Counted from the stretch's first letter, positions 52,201 to 61,082 are shown. The stretch: DNA of 64,000 bases from JARRLC01 sp050290865 (GCA_050290865.1 JBNKIW010000017.1:1-64000); one strand, 5' to 3'. A program made the numbers and translations. Notes: generated from the sequence alone by a model not told the origin.

Positions 52201-52300
52201 ATTGTCCGGCGAGAACGGTACGAGCCAGCGCGTCCAGGAAAGGCGCGGACGGTGGGATGGTGAAAACCCTGCCGGTGGTGCTCGTCCCAGCCCCGCCCAT
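49199..52300 (-). CDS. addB: Double-strand break repair protein AddB
   Basis: Second AddAB subunit. The 1033-residue protein has an inactive helicase-like N-terminus without a Walker A lysine motif (VFTIPPSAPFLDALARTVLA). The C-terminal nuclease domain has ERGRLIHETLHLFARHH, TARADRIDLAPDGLLAIYDY and the following K-S-G. This division of labour, with helicase in AddA and nucleases in both, is typical of the alphaproteobacterial type. It is 8 bp downstream of murU and overlaps addA by 40 bp, so murU-addB-addA is one transcription unit. Confidence 0.95.
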   Translation of the reverse strand: MGGAGTSTTGRVFTIPPSAPFLDALARTVLAGQLPRDGGPAPATAEIADTLIYLPNRAACRAMAGAFLRASPAGATLLPRLRPLGSAEEDALLLLAQDEDEDSPWRDLPFAAPVSALERRMVLTQFILAWARRVRQGGAGQGGVFVAETPAAAAELALDLMQLMDEAQSEGADLSRIPELLPERFAGHEQLSLDFLDIVVKAWPGYLASQTLLDPVERRNRIMALEAERLARERPETPVIVAGSTGSYPATAALMRAVLDLPRGAIVLPGADLHLDDAGWDALPEHPEHGQAGFHHLLETLGVARADVAAVPGTEPGGGHAARSAFLSEALRPAATLGRWPQYIAAASAEAVGEAFAGVSLIAAPTPQEEAAAIALILRDALEVPGRTAHLVTPDRTLARRVASELRRWDLDIGSGGEPLSASPAGTFFSLIAEAAATGAQIALLGILRHPLTRLGLNPDEVHRAASLLEIAGLRQPWCGDGLESLSRSLHLAQTVKPQHRSVGLFTEDDWALASDLLERLKEAMQPLTGLARAGAVPFATIAGAHAGTAAALMRAAAGGDETPGAEPSVAACADFMALLAGDVPGPELTLGEYPALFRSLIRLERASAAGQIHPRLQILTPTEARLARAEVVILAGLNEGTWPGTAEPGPWLNRAMRAELGLAPPERRIRLSAHDFWQGMAAPEVYLTRALKADGTPTVPSRWLMRIETLLSGMGLGGILEPKHPWLAWAAARNAAEPAPKLRAPAPRPPVAARPRSLSVSAVETLIANPYAIFARHILGLIPLEPLESEPDNDERGRLIHETLHLFARHHSEDLPPDAVGELVAIFDERARLFADRARVAAFWRPRMERFARWFAETEPERRKGAQVFSEVKGEFTFEAPSGPFTLTARADRIDLAPDGLLAIYDYKSGGIPSEKAVAAFKSPQLPLEALIAAEGHFRGLATRRVGKLAYISARGGEPAGEERLLTTPPAALAEGARQGLAALIGRFDLAETPYRAMRRAAFAERYKYDGYAHLARVAEWAGTGDGDGDGE

Positions 52301-52307
52301 CGCCGTT

Positions 52308-53033
52308 TCAGGCCGCCCGCCCGTTCAGGCGCCGCTCGGCGTCGGATAGCGCCTGCGGGGTCCCGACATGCATCCACACGCCGTCGAGGCGAATTCCGGC
52401 AAGGCGCCCCGCGTCCAGCGCCTTGTTCCACAATTTGACCAGCGAGAACGCGCCCGTGGGCGCTCCCTCGAACAGGCGCGGATGGTTGATCGACACGCCG
52501 GCGAAGACATACGGCGCCCGTTCCTCGCCCTTCCGCCAGGACAGCGCCCCCGCCTCGCTCATATGAAAATCGCCGCGGCCATCATAGCCGAGGCTCGACG
52601 CCACGGGCGCCAGCAGCAGGAGCGCGTCCATCGCCGCGGGGTTCCATGCGTCCATCATCCGCGCCACCGTGTTGCCGCTCCGTTCGATCCATACCGAATC
52701 CGAATTATGGACGAAAAACGGGCCGTCCCCCAGCAGCGGCAGCGCTTTATGCACACCTCCGCCGGTGTCGAGCAGTTCGTCGCGCTCATCCGAAATGGCG
52801 ATCCGCGGATGCCTGCGGTTTCGCAAGTGCGCCTCGACGAGACCGGCCATGTAATGCACATTGACCACGGCCTCGCGGATACCCGCATCGCCGAGCCTGT
52901 CGAGCACATGGTCGATCAGCGCCCGCCCGCCGAGTTGGATCAGCGGTTTCGGCACGCTATCGGTCAAAGGCCGCATGCGCTGGCCGAAGCCCGCCGCAAG
53001 GACCATCGCATGAGTTGGCCGCTGAGTGCGCAT
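52308..53033 (-). CDS. murU: N-acetylmuramate 1-phosphate uridylyltransferase-like nucleotidyltransferase
   Basis: A 241-residue sugar-1-phosphate nucleotidyltransferase. The signature is VLAAGFGQRMRPLTDSVPKP (10-29), followed by DTGGGVHKALPLLGDGPFFV and HNSDSVW. In related genomes the gene at this place is MurU of the peptidoglycan recycling route (MurNAc-1-P to UDP-MurNAc), which needs the kinase AmgK encoded just upstream. Here amgK and tsaE are missing from the next 400 bp, so the recycling assignment is family-based and less certain. A mannose-1-P guanylyltransferase activity is an alternative. AAGGA lies 7 bp before the ATG at 53033; an ATG at 53051 is less likely. Confidence 0.85.
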   Translation of the reverse strand: MRTQRPTHAMVLAAGFGQRMRPLTDSVPKPLIQLGGRALIDHVLDRLGDAGIREAVVNVHYMAGLVEAHLRNRRHPRIAISDERDELLDTGGGVHKALPLLGDGPFFVHNSDSVWIERSGNTVARMMDAWNPAAMDALLLLAPVASSLGYDGRGDFHMSEAGALSWRKGEERAPYVFAGVSINHPRLFEGAPTGAFSLVKLWNKALDAGRLAGIRLDGVWMHVGTPQALSDAERRLNGRAA

Positions 53034-53443
53034 CGCCGATTCCTTGCCCAAAACCCCTCACCCTGGCTCGCTATCGCCTGCGTCCCCCGCCGTCAAGACA
53101 TAGCGGCCCCCTCGCCACCCGACCCGGCGCCCAGTGGAGCGAGGCAGACAGCGGCAGCGCCCGGGATGTCTCCAGCTATCTTCTTAGCGCGGGACGCTAC
53201 CGGAACGCGTCTTCTGGGCCGCCTCTTTGGCGTTTTTGCGTCAAATTTCAAATAAACTCACATCAAAACCAACGCATTAATTAAGCAACCACCTAACGCC
53301 CCTACCCTATAGTGCTCGAACTCGTCATGCCGGACGAGACAGCCCTTCTGCCGTCATTGTAGCGCTTTTTTGCGATAGGTTTCGACAATGAGGTGCATGG
53401 CCGGCGAGGATTTTCCCTGTTACTGGAGAAGAAGGAGCGTGTC
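53034..53443. other. 410-bp gene-free region between murU and the DUF4389 gene
   Basis: The stretch 53225-53300 is markedly AT-rich for this window and includes attaattaag. It is a good candidate for promoters of the divergent genes at 53033 and 53444. No amgK or tsaE remnant is visible in any frame. Confidence 0.5.
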
Positions 53444-53728
53444 GTGGATACTACTGAAACCACAGCCGCACGGATCGACAGGCGACCCATCTGGCTGCGC
53501 GGCCTGTTCATGCTGCTTTTCATGTTCGCCTTCGGCATCGGACAGACCCTGCTCTTCTTTCTGACGGTGGTGCAGTTCATCTGGCTGGTGTCGGCCGGAG
53601 AGGCAAACGCACGGCTGGGCCATTTCGGCACATCGCTTTCGCGCTGGCTGGCCTCCGTCGGGACGTTCCTGGTCTGCGCGACCGAAGACAAGCCGTTCCC
53701 CTGGGCGGACTGGCCTTCGTCGGACTGA
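53444..53728 (+). CDS. DUF4389 small membrane protein
   Basis: A 94-residue protein from a GTG at 53444, preceded by AAGGAG with 6-bp spacing; the frame could begin at 53393 but that has no ribosome site. One long hydrophobic segment (WLRGLFMLLFMFAFGIGQTL, then LFFLTVVQFIWLVSAG) and a C-terminal GTSLSRWLASVGTFLVCATE match the DUF4389 family found near lipases and transporters. Function unknown. The next gene begins 82 bp downstream. Confidence 0.85.
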   Translation: MDTTETTAARIDRRPIWLRGLFMLLFMFAFGIGQTLLFFLTVVQFIWLVSAGEANARLGHFGTSLSRWLASVGTFLVCATEDKPFPWADWPSSD

Positions 53729-53810
53729 CCGGGCACAACGTAGGTTGACATGCTGAGCCGCCTGTCGCGGACGGCGGGGTCTTCGCTGCGGTCACGAAGG
53801 AGCCGGGGAG

Positions 53811-56270
53811 GTGAGCGACCCGAGCGACAGCGAAACGGCTGAGGGTCAGGTTGTACCTTTGAGCGCGGACCGGCTTTACCGCCGCGCCGATCCGGCTGCG
53901 CTCGACTTCGCGGCGACTTCGGAGCTGACGCCGGAAAGCCCGCTGGCCGGACAGGCCCGTGCGCTCGGCGCCATCCGCTTCGGAACGCGCATTGCCAGAT
54001 CCGGCTTCAACCTGTTCGTCATCAGCCCGAGCGGCGCAGGGATGAAACCGGCCGTCGAAGCCGTCCTCAAGGAGGTGGCCCGCGAGAAGACCTCCCCGCC
54101 CGACTGGGTCTATGTCAACAATTTCGCCGACGCGCACAAGCCCGTGGCCATCCGGCTTCCCTCGGGGCGTGCGCCCGAACTCCGCGACGGGATGCGCGGT
54201 CTCATCGACGATCTGAAGACCACCCTGCCTGCCGTCTTCGAAAGCGAGGATTACCAGACGCGCCGCGGCGCCATCGAGGAAGCCTTCCGAAAAAAGCAGG
54301 GTGACGCCTTCTCCGCGCTGAAAGAGAAGGCCAGCGCCCAGAACATCGTCATCCTGCGGACGCCGCTCGGTTTCGCGCTCGCCCCCGCGAAGGACGGCCA
54401 GGTGATCCCGCCGGAGGAATTCACGGCCTGGCCGGAGGAGCAGCGCCAGGCCGTTCAGGAAGCGATCGCGCTGCTCGAAAAGGATCTGGAGCGAATCGTC
54501 CATCAACTGCCGCTGTGGGAGAAGGAGCGGCGCGACGAACTCCGCACGCTCAACCGCGAAACAGCGCAATTCGCCGTCGGGCAGACCATCGAGGACATGA
54601 AGCTCCGCTTCACCGACCTGCCGAGCGTCATGGCGCATCTCGACAAGGTGCGGCTCGATCTGATCGAGAACGTCGCCATGTTCGTCGCCAAGAGCGACGG
54701 TGAAGATGAGCCGCTGCCGTCCAAGGCGGGCGGACCGTTTGGCCGCTATGAAGTCAACGTTCTGGTCACCCAGGCGGACAACAGCGGCGCGGCCCCCATC
54801 GTCGAGGAGGTGCACCCGACCCTCGGCAATCTCATCGGACGCATCGAATATGTCTCGCAGCAGGGCGTTCTCGTTACCGACTTCCGCCTCATCAAGCCCG
54901 GCGCACTCCACCGCGCCAATGGCGGGTATCTTCTCATCGACGCCCTGAGCCTCCTGTCCGAGCCGTTCAGCTGGACGGTGCTCAAACGCGCGCTGCGCCA
55001 GCGCAAGGTCGCCATCGAAGATGTGGGCCGCTTTCTCGGCCTGACCAGCACCGTGTCGCTGGAACCCGATCCGGTGCCGCTGGACGTCAAGGTCGTGCTG
55101 TTCGGCGAACACTTCCTTTACTATCTGCTGGCCGCGTTCGATCCCGAACTGACCGAGCATTTCAAGGTGCTGGCGGATTTCGAGGACGATATCGGCCGCT
55201 CGCGCGACAGCGAGGAACTGCTCGCCCGCATGGTGGCGTCCTTCAACACCGACGGCGGCCTCAAGCCGCTCGACCGCGACGGCGCCGCGCTTCTGATCGA
55301 ACATGCCGCGCGCCTCGCCGGGCACGCCGGTAAGCTCTCGCTGTTCCTCGACGAATTGCGCGATATCGCAGCCGAGGCCGATTTCTGGGCCGCGGAGGCC
55401 GGACGCACAGTCGTCGGGCGGGACGACGTGGAGCGCGCCCTTGCCGAGCGCATCACCCGCGCCTCGCGCGTGCGCGACCTGTTTCAGGAGCGGATCCAGC
55501 AGAATGTCGCGCTCATCGACACGGCCGGCGCCAGGACCGGGCAGGCCAACGGCCTGAGCGTCGCCGAACTCGCCGGGTTCCGTTTCGGCTGGCCAACACG
55601 GATCACCTGCCGCGTCAGCCCGGGCAGCGGCCGGGTCGTGGACATCGAGCGCGAGGTGAAGCTCGGCGGCCCGATCCACTCCAAGGGCGTGATGATCCTC
55701 TCGGGATTTCTGGCCGGGCGCTATGCGCTCGACGCGCCCATGTCGCTGTTCGCCAGTCTCGTCTTCGAGCAGTCCTATGGCAGCGTCGAAGGTGACAGCG
55801 CCTCCATGGCCGAACTCGCCACGCTTCTTTCCGCGCTGGCCGAAGTGCCGCTGCGGCAGGACATCGCCATGACCGGGTCGATCAACCAGCATGGCGAGGT
55901 CCAGGCCATCGGCGGCGTCAACGAGAAGATCGAGGGCTTTTTCGACACCTGCCGGATGCGCGGCCTGAGCGGCAGCCAGGGCGTCGTCATCCCGCAGGCC
56001 AACATGCAGCACCTGATGCTGCGCCAGGACGTCATCGACGCCTGCGCGACCGTAACCTTCGCCGTCTATCCCGTCGCCACCATCGACCAGACGATCGCGC
56101 TGCTCACCGGGCGGTCTGCGGGGACGCGCGAGCCTGACGGGCATTACACCCAGGGCAGCGTCAACCGGCTGGTGGAGGACCGCCTGCGCGCCTTCGCCGC
56201 CATCTGGCGAGCCGCGCACCGCGACGGCCGCAACGAGCGCGGTGCCGACAAGGCGGACTCTGCCTCATGA
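53811..56270 (+). CDS. Lon-like ATP-dependent protease (LonB/YcbZ group)
   Basis: A 819-residue protein with an AAA-like N-terminal region, a long coiled insert (about 140-260) and a C-terminal Lon protease (S16) domain. The catalytic dyad is S663 (VEGDSASMAELATLLSAL) and K706 (IGGVNEKIEGFF). The nucleotide loop is degenerate: ISPSGAGMKPAVE (71-83) lacks the G-K-T end of Walker A. Helices near 340-440 carry LHRANGGYLLIDALSLL, a Walker B-like ending. YcbZ-type proteins commonly show such changes. GTG start; GGGGAG is directly upstream. It overlaps the following gene by ATGA, so the two are coupled. Substrates are unknown. Confidence 0.88.
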   Translation: MSDPSDSETAEGQVVPLSADRLYRRADPAALDFAATSELTPESPLAGQARALGAIRFGTRIARSGFNLFVISPSGAGMKPAVEAVLKEVAREKTSPPDWVYVNNFADAHKPVAIRLPSGRAPELRDGMRGLIDDLKTTLPAVFESEDYQTRRGAIEEAFRKKQGDAFSALKEKASAQNIVILRTPLGFALAPAKDGQVIPPEEFTAWPEEQRQAVQEAIALLEKDLERIVHQLPLWEKERRDELRTLNRETAQFAVGQTIEDMKLRFTDLPSVMAHLDKVRLDLIENVAMFVAKSDGEDEPLPSKAGGPFGRYEVNVLVTQADNSGAAPIVEEVHPTLGNLIGRIEYVSQQGVLVTDFRLIKPGALHRANGGYLLIDALSLLSEPFSWTVLKRALRQRKVAIEDVGRFLGLTSTVSLEPDPVPLDVKVVLFGEHFLYYLLAAFDPELTEHFKVLADFEDDIGRSRDSEELLARMVASFNTDGGLKPLDRDGAALLIEHAARLAGHAGKLSLFLDELRDIAAEADFWAAEAGRTVVGRDDVERALAERITRASRVRDLFQERIQQNVALIDTAGARTGQANGLSVAELAGFRFGWPTRITCRVSPGSGRVVDIEREVKLGGPIHSKGVMILSGFLAGRYALDAPMSLFASLVFEQSYGSVEGDSASMAELATLLSALAEVPLRQDIAMTGSINQHGEVQAIGGVNEKIEGFFDTCRMRGLSGSQGVVIPQANMQHLMLRQDVIDACATVTFAVYPVATIDQTIALLTGRSAGTREPDGHYTQGSVNRLVEDRLRAFAAIWRAAHRDGRNERGADKADSAS

Positions 56271-57106
56271 TCGAGCGGGACATCGAACTGGGCCGGCTGG
56301 TGCTCGGCCTGTATTACAGCGCCAGCGACCGGGCGACGATGGAACTGGCGGCCCGGCTCGCGCACACGCTCGGACGCGATCTGTTCGGGCTGTTTCTGGC
56401 GGACGAAGCCCTGCTCGGCCTGGCAACCCTCCCCTTCGCGCGCGAACTCAGGCCGTTCGGCGGCGGCTGGCAGCCGCTCGATGCGCGGCGCCTCGCCGGT
56501 GAGGTGGACCTCGTGGCGCGCACCGCCGAGCGGTTGTTCGGCGAAGCGGCCCGCGCCATGGGGACGGAGGCGCGCTTCGAGGTTGTGAGGACATCGGCGG
56601 CGCAGGCCATTGCATCCATTTCGCAAGCTGGAGACGTCGTCCTCGTCGCCGAGCCAAGGAGCGCCGCCGAGCGCGTCACTCACTCCTTTCTGTCACTCGT
56701 GGAGGCTGCGTTCGTGTCCGCGGGCCGTGTGATGTTCATTCCGCACCGAATCGCCCGCGAGCGCGGGCCGGTCGTTGCGCTCGTCCGCACGCCGTCGGAG
56801 CCTGCCGCCTGGCTCGGCCTGATGATCGCGACGCTCACCAAGGAAGAGTTGATCGTCATCGAAACGGGAAGCGCTGCCGGCCAGACAGGCGCGGGGCTGA
56901 TGAAGGCGGCGGAAGCAGCGGGCATTACCGTCAGGCGGGTCCAGATTGATGGCGTGCCTGTGAACGATGCACGGACACTCGGCGCGGTGCTGGGGACGGT
57001 CCGGGAGCGCCTGCTCATCGCCGGGCGCTGGATCCTCGACGAAACGGCAATCCTGCCGCTCGCCTCGGCACGCGGTGTGCCGGTCATGGTGGTGGACACC
57101 GGGTAG
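56267..57106 (+). CDS. Protein with two USP-like halves, coupled to the Lon-like protease
   Basis: A 279-residue protein whose ATG shares the ATGA overlap with the protease stop. Both halves (SASDRATMELAARLAHTLGR at 18-37 and GPVVALVRTPSEPAAWLGLM near 166-185) resemble universal-stress-protein alpha/beta units, but the ATP-binding GxxG-9x-G(S/T) motif is not obvious. A GRWILDETA near 253 and GVPVMVVDTG at the end are conserved-looking. No function can be named. The coupling to the Lon-like gene suggests an adaptor or regulator of that protease (inference). It is followed by 288 bp without a gene. Confidence 0.65.
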   Translation: MIERDIELGRLVLGLYYSASDRATMELAARLAHTLGRDLFGLFLADEALLGLATLPFARELRPFGGGWQPLDARRLAGEVDLVARTAERLFGEAARAMGTEARFEVVRTSAAQAIASISQAGDVVLVAEPRSAAERVTHSFLSLVEAAFVSAGRVMFIPHRIARERGPVVALVRTPSEPAAWLGLMIATLTKEELIVIETGSAAGQTGAGLMKAAEAAGITVRRVQIDGVPVNDARTLGAVLGTVRERLLIAGRWILDETAILPLASARGVPVMVVDTG

Positions 57107-57394
57107 CGGTCCTTCGCACCCGCAACTCTACCCTCCGCCTGTGGCCGGAAATCTCTCCCCAAGCAGAATCTCCCCCCCTGCGCCGGTTTCCACCGGCCCC
57201 GCATTGGTTGGGGAATACGTCCGCTTCGTGCGGCGCCGGACACAAATGAGGTTCGACTCCCGCTTTGGTTGCTGCTATGCGTTCATTGCACGTGCGTAAA
57301 AGTTGTGTTGCGTGCCTGTTTGTACATCAGATGGCGTTCAAGGTTTTCATCGAATTGCGAAGAAACAAGTTTGATTTCCACCGAAGAGTTGGCG

Positions 57395-58831
57395 ATGGCG
57401 GGCAATATTGATCATAGTTTTGACATCGGCATCACTCCGTCCAGCCCGGAGACCCGCAACCGGCGTTACATCTTTGACATGACGGACATGGTTCGTATCG
57501 CGCATAGCGGTCAAAAGACGGCGCTGAGCGGCATACCGCGCGTGCTGCTGCTCCTGAGCTATTACGCCCGCCTCTTGCGTCCCGAGACGGTGAAAGTCGG
57601 ATATTTCGACAACATCCAGCGGCGCTACAAAGAAATAGACAAGGACGAGGCTCTGCTCGATATCGAGAAGCTGAAGGAACTGCTGCGGAACGATGCCGAT
57701 TACCTCCGCCAGGTAAAGTACTGGAAACATCCCGACGGTTCGCTCAAGCGGTTTTACCACTGTCTTGCACGGTCGTTCTTCCTCAATGCGAAGAAGTTCC
57801 GGAGCAACGTCGCGCGGCGCCCTCCCCTGGCATCGCGCCTCCTGGAGCTCCGCCGGGGCGACTGCATCGTCTGTGTTGGCGGATCGTGGAACGCGCTGGA
57901 ATTGTTCCGGTATTTGGACGAGGGAGACCTTCTCGCTCCAGGTCAAATCGATCTGGCGGTGATGGTGCCCGACATGATCCCGGTGCAGACCGGCGGCGTC
58001 ACGGGCGCCGTTCCCCTGCCGCAGTTCGAGTACTGGCTGCGGGAGCTGTTCCGGCTCGACGCTGCGATACTGGCCACATCGGACAGCACGCTGAGCGACA
58101 TCAGAACGTGGTGCCAGCGGAACGACTTCCCGGAAGCGCGTATGGGTAAATTTGCCTATGGCGACGAACTCGTTCAGCTCAACCGCGGGGGCATTCGCGA
58201 CGAGGTCCGCGCGTTGAAGGGGACATCTTACGTCCTCATGGTCGGACCGATGACAGGCCGGAAGAACGGCGGCAACCTGATCAGAGCGTGGCAGCGCATC
58301 GCCGGCAGGCTCGGCGCCGGAAGAACGCCTCTTCTCGTCTTCGCCGGGGGCGAGGGCCGCGAGCATGTCGCGCAATGCGGTCTTGGTAAGGAAGAAGTTC
58401 CCTGGAACTTGTTGCGGTTCATTCACCGCCCGAACGATCGCGAACTGCATCACCTTTACAAGAACTGCCTGTTTAGCGTCTTTCCGAGCCTCTACGAGGG
58501 GTGGGGACTGCCCATCGGCGAAAGCCTGTGGCACGGCAAGGTGTGCGCAACATCCAATGTCAGTTCAATGCCTGAAGCGGGAGGCGGAGCGTGTGAATAC
58601 TTCAATCCCGCCGATCCAGGCGATATGGCCCGTACGCTGCAGCGCCTGATCATCGATCCGGCGTATCTTCTGGGTCGTGCAAGGCGGATCGACCGGAGGC
58701 AACTGCGGAGCTGGAGAGGGGCTTCGGAAAGCCTGCTGGAGGCATTGGACATTCTCGATGGCGGGATCGCTCCCCCGCCTCCCGACTACGAGTGCGATCA
58801 CCCCTCTCCCGCAGCGTCCAGACACCATTGA
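57395..58831 (+). CDS. Glycosyltransferase family 4 (GDP-rhamnose locus)
   Basis: A 478-residue retaining glycosyltransferase. The N-terminal domain opens with IFDMTDMVRIAHSGQKTALS, then GIPRVLLLLSYYARL. The C-terminal donor domain has VLMVGPMTGRKNGGNLIRAW and VFPSLYEGWGLPIGESLWHG with the E-x7-E pair. It lies directly before gmd and rmd, so GDP-D-rhamnose or GDP-mannose is the likely donor and a surface polysaccharide the acceptor. The ATG at 57395 is preferred to the frame start at 57269, whose first 42 codons lack similarity. The gap 57107-57394 has no clear feature. The gene ends 67 bp before gmd. Confidence 0.9.
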   Translation: MAGNIDHSFDIGITPSSPETRNRRYIFDMTDMVRIAHSGQKTALSGIPRVLLLLSYYARLLRPETVKVGYFDNIQRRYKEIDKDEALLDIEKLKELLRNDADYLRQVKYWKHPDGSLKRFYHCLARSFFLNAKKFRSNVARRPPLASRLLELRRGDCIVCVGGSWNALELFRYLDEGDLLAPGQIDLAVMVPDMIPVQTGGVTGAVPLPQFEYWLRELFRLDAAILATSDSTLSDIRTWCQRNDFPEARMGKFAYGDELVQLNRGGIRDEVRALKGTSYVLMVGPMTGRKNGGNLIRAWQRIAGRLGAGRTPLLVFAGGEGREHVAQCGLGKEEVPWNLLRFIHRPNDRELHHLYKNCLFSVFPSLYEGWGLPIGESLWHGKVCATSNVSSMPEAGGGACEYFNPADPGDMARTLQRLIIDPAYLLGRARRIDRRQLRSWRGASESLLEALDILDGGIAPPPPDYECDHPSPAASRHH

Positions 58832-58898
58832 GATCAAGCGCCGGATGTCCTGCCGACTACCGGCAACGAGAGTGTCAACCGTGAAGAAAGATACAGCG

Positions 58899-60005
58899 AT
58901 GTCTACGGCTTGCGAATATCAGGGTCCTGCAGCAGGACGCCGGGTGGCCCTGATCACCGGCGTGACGGGACAGGATGGCGCCCATCTGGCGCGTTTTCTT
59001 CTCGACAAAGGATACATCGTCCACGGTGTCAGACGGCGCGCCTCCTCGTTCAACACCGCTCGGGTCGATGAACTCTGGGTCGATCCCCGCGAGCATGAGA
59101 CGCGCTTTTTCATGCATTACGGTGACTTGACGGACACCACCAACCTCATCCGCCTCATTCAGGAGCTGCGACCCAGCGAAATCTACAATCTCGCGGCGCA
59201 AAGCCATGTGCATGTGAGTTTTGAAACGCCGGAATACACTGCCAGCACCGACGCGCTTGGCACGCTCCGTCTCCTCGAGGCGATCAGGATCCTGCGCATG
59301 GAAGACAATGTGCGTTTCTACCAGGCCTCGACATCCGAACTCTACGGCAAGGCTCAGGAGGTGCCGCAGTGTGAAACGACGCCGTTCTATCCCCGTTCGC
59401 CCTACGCCGCCGCGAAACTTTACGCCTACTGGATCACGGTCAATTACCGCGAAGCCTACGGTCTTCACGCCTCGAATGGCATTCTCTTCAACCACGAAGG
59501 ACCGATGCGCGGCGAGACATTCATCACCCGCAAGATCACGCGCGCAGTGGCGGCAATCGAACACGGCCTGCAAGAGCATCTGTTCCTGGGCAATCTCGAC
59601 GCCCGCCGCGACTGGGGGCATGCCCGCGATTATGTCGAAGGCATGTGGCTGATGCTGCAGCAGGATGCGCCGGATGATTACGTTCTGGCCACAGGGGAGA
59701 TGCATTCGGTCCGCGAGTTCGTTGAGCGCGCCTTCGCCCGTGTCGGCCGCACGATCTCCTGGCGCGGCAAGGGGGTGGAGGAAGTGGGCTACGAAGCCAA
59801 GACGGGACGCGACCTTATCAGGGTAGACCCGCACTACTTCCGGCCAACCGAAGTGGAACAACTCCTTGGCGATGCCACCAAGGCCCGAACCAAGCTCGGC
59901 TGGAAACCAAAGACCAAGTTTGGCGAGTTGGTCGCGGAGATGGTTGCGCACGACCTGAACGTCGTCGGTCACGATGCTGGCCGGAAGGAACGGATGGCAA
60001 GCTGA
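58899..60005 (+). CDS. gmd: GDP-mannose 4,6-dehydratase
   Basis: Converts GDP-D-mannose to GDP-4-dehydro-6-deoxy-D-mannose, using a bound NADP. The 368-residue SDR protein has ALITGVTGQDGAHLARFLLD (near 17-36), RRRASSFNTARVDELW, the catalytic STSELYGKAQEVPQ and YPRSPYAAAKLYAYW (YxxxK), and NHEGPMRGETFITRKITRAV. It is longer at the C-terminus than a minimal Gmd but complete. The start at 58899 follows a weak site; a GTG at 58881 would add 6 residues. It feeds Rmd, encoded 72 bp downstream. Confidence 0.96.
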   Translation: MSTACEYQGPAAGRRVALITGVTGQDGAHLARFLLDKGYIVHGVRRRASSFNTARVDELWVDPREHETRFFMHYGDLTDTTNLIRLIQELRPSEIYNLAAQSHVHVSFETPEYTASTDALGTLRLLEAIRILRMEDNVRFYQASTSELYGKAQEVPQCETTPFYPRSPYAAAKLYAYWITVNYREAYGLHASNGILFNHEGPMRGETFITRKITRAVAAIEHGLQEHLFLGNLDARRDWGHARDYVEGMWLMLQQDAPDDYVLATGEMHSVREFVERAFARVGRTISWRGKGVEEVGYEAKTGRDLIRVDPHYFRPTEVEQLLGDATKARTKLGWKPKTKFGELVAEMVAHDLNVVGHDAGRKERMAS

Positions 60006-60077
60006 TCGCCAAAACGCGGAGTTCAACGATGTCGCTGCCTCTTCGGTCAGTGACGGAAAACCGATCCCCGGGGTCAG

Positions 60078-61082
60078 GTGGTGGCAGAATTCAGGCGCAT
60101 TCTGATTACGGGTGGTACCGGCTTCGTGGGCCGATATCTCGCGGAAGCCCTCGCCAAGGCGATGCCTGACGCGCGCATCACCGTGACGGTCCGATCAGGC
60201 GCGGCACGGGCGGATGTCGCGGGCATCTCGCTCGACGTCGCAAATCGAGCGGGGATGAATGCGCTGATCGAGAGTCTCCGCCCGGATCTGACCGTTCATC
60301 TTGCCGCGCAGGCTTCGGTTGGCAGCGCACCGGCGGCGGCTTCCGCTACCTGGACGACCAATGTCAGCGGCGCTATCGCACTCGCCTGCGCCCTTGCCCG
60401 CTGCGTCCCTGAAGCGACCGTGCTCAACGTCAGCAGCGCGGAAGTCTACGGCAAGACCTTTCTCGAAGGCCCCGTCAGCGAGACCAGCCCCCTGCGCCCG
60501 GCGAATGTCTATGGAAGAACGAAAGCCACCGCCGAAGAGGTCTTCTCAGACATTCTGCCTGCATCGGCGAGACTGATCACGGTCCGTCCGTTCAATCACG
60601 CTGGGCCGGGACAGGACGAGCGCTTCGTCGTTGCATCACTTGCGGCACAAATTGCGCGGATCGAGCGCGGCGAGCAGAAACCGCCGGTTCGTTTCGGCAA
60701 TCTCGACGCGGAACGTGATTTTCTCGACGTCCGCGATGTCGTCCGCGCCTATGTAAGCCTGATTCAGCAAGCTGAGCGCTTGCCTCCTCGTACCGTATTC
60801 AACATTTCGTCTGGACAGGCAATCCGGGTTTCCGAGGTCTTGTCCGCTTTGCTGGCGATGGCCACGGACACGATCCCGGCCGCCCCCGACCCCCGCAGGA
60901 TGCGGCCGTCCGAAATTCCCCGCGCCGCGGGTGACGCTTCGGCCATCAGGGCCGCGACCGGCTGGACACCGCGAATTGCTCTGGACGAAACGTTGCGCGA
61001 CGTGCTCGGTGCCTTCCGGAACGCACCATCCCCCGACCTCATATCCGAAGAGATGGATCACGCCGCCGCTCGAACCGGCTGA
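60078..61082 (+). CDS. rmd: GDP-6-deoxy-D-mannose reductase
   Basis: Reduces the Gmd product to GDP-D-rhamnose. The 334-residue SDR has ILITGGTGFVGRYLAEALA (8-26), the catalytic VSSAEVYGK and PANVYGRTKATAEEV (YxxxK), and the Rmd-type RPFNHAGPGQDERFVVASLA. The GTG at 60078 is immediately followed by a second GTG. GMER-type GDP-fucose synthesis is less likely because the sequence lacks that enzyme's typical ending. The cluster GT-gmd-rmd may add D-rhamnose to LPS or exopolysaccharide. Confidence 0.88.
   Translation: MVAEFRRILITGGTGFVGRYLAEALAKAMPDARITVTVRSGAARADVAGISLDVANRAGMNALIESLRPDLTVHLAAQASVGSAPAAASATWTTNVSGAIALACALARCVPEATVLNVSSAEVYGKTFLEGPVSETSPLRPANVYGRTKATAEEVFSDILPASARLITVRPFNHAGPGQDERFVVASLAAQIARIERGEQKPPVRFGNLDAERDFLDVRDVVRAYVSLIQQAERLPPRTVFNISSGQAIRVSEVLSALLAMATDTIPAAPDPRRMRPSEIPRAAGDASAIRAATGWTPRIALDETLRDVLGAFRNAPSPDLISEEMDHAAARTG

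Noticed and set aside
53577..56219. 880-codon open frame antisense to the Lon-like protease
   Set aside because: The plus-strand frame has the Ser-Lys catalytic dyad; the antisense product has no motif.
57243..57270. tRNA-like T-arm (ggttcgactcccgc)
   Set aside because: The flanking bases do not pair as a T stem (only two of five pairs) and no acceptor or anticodon arm fits.
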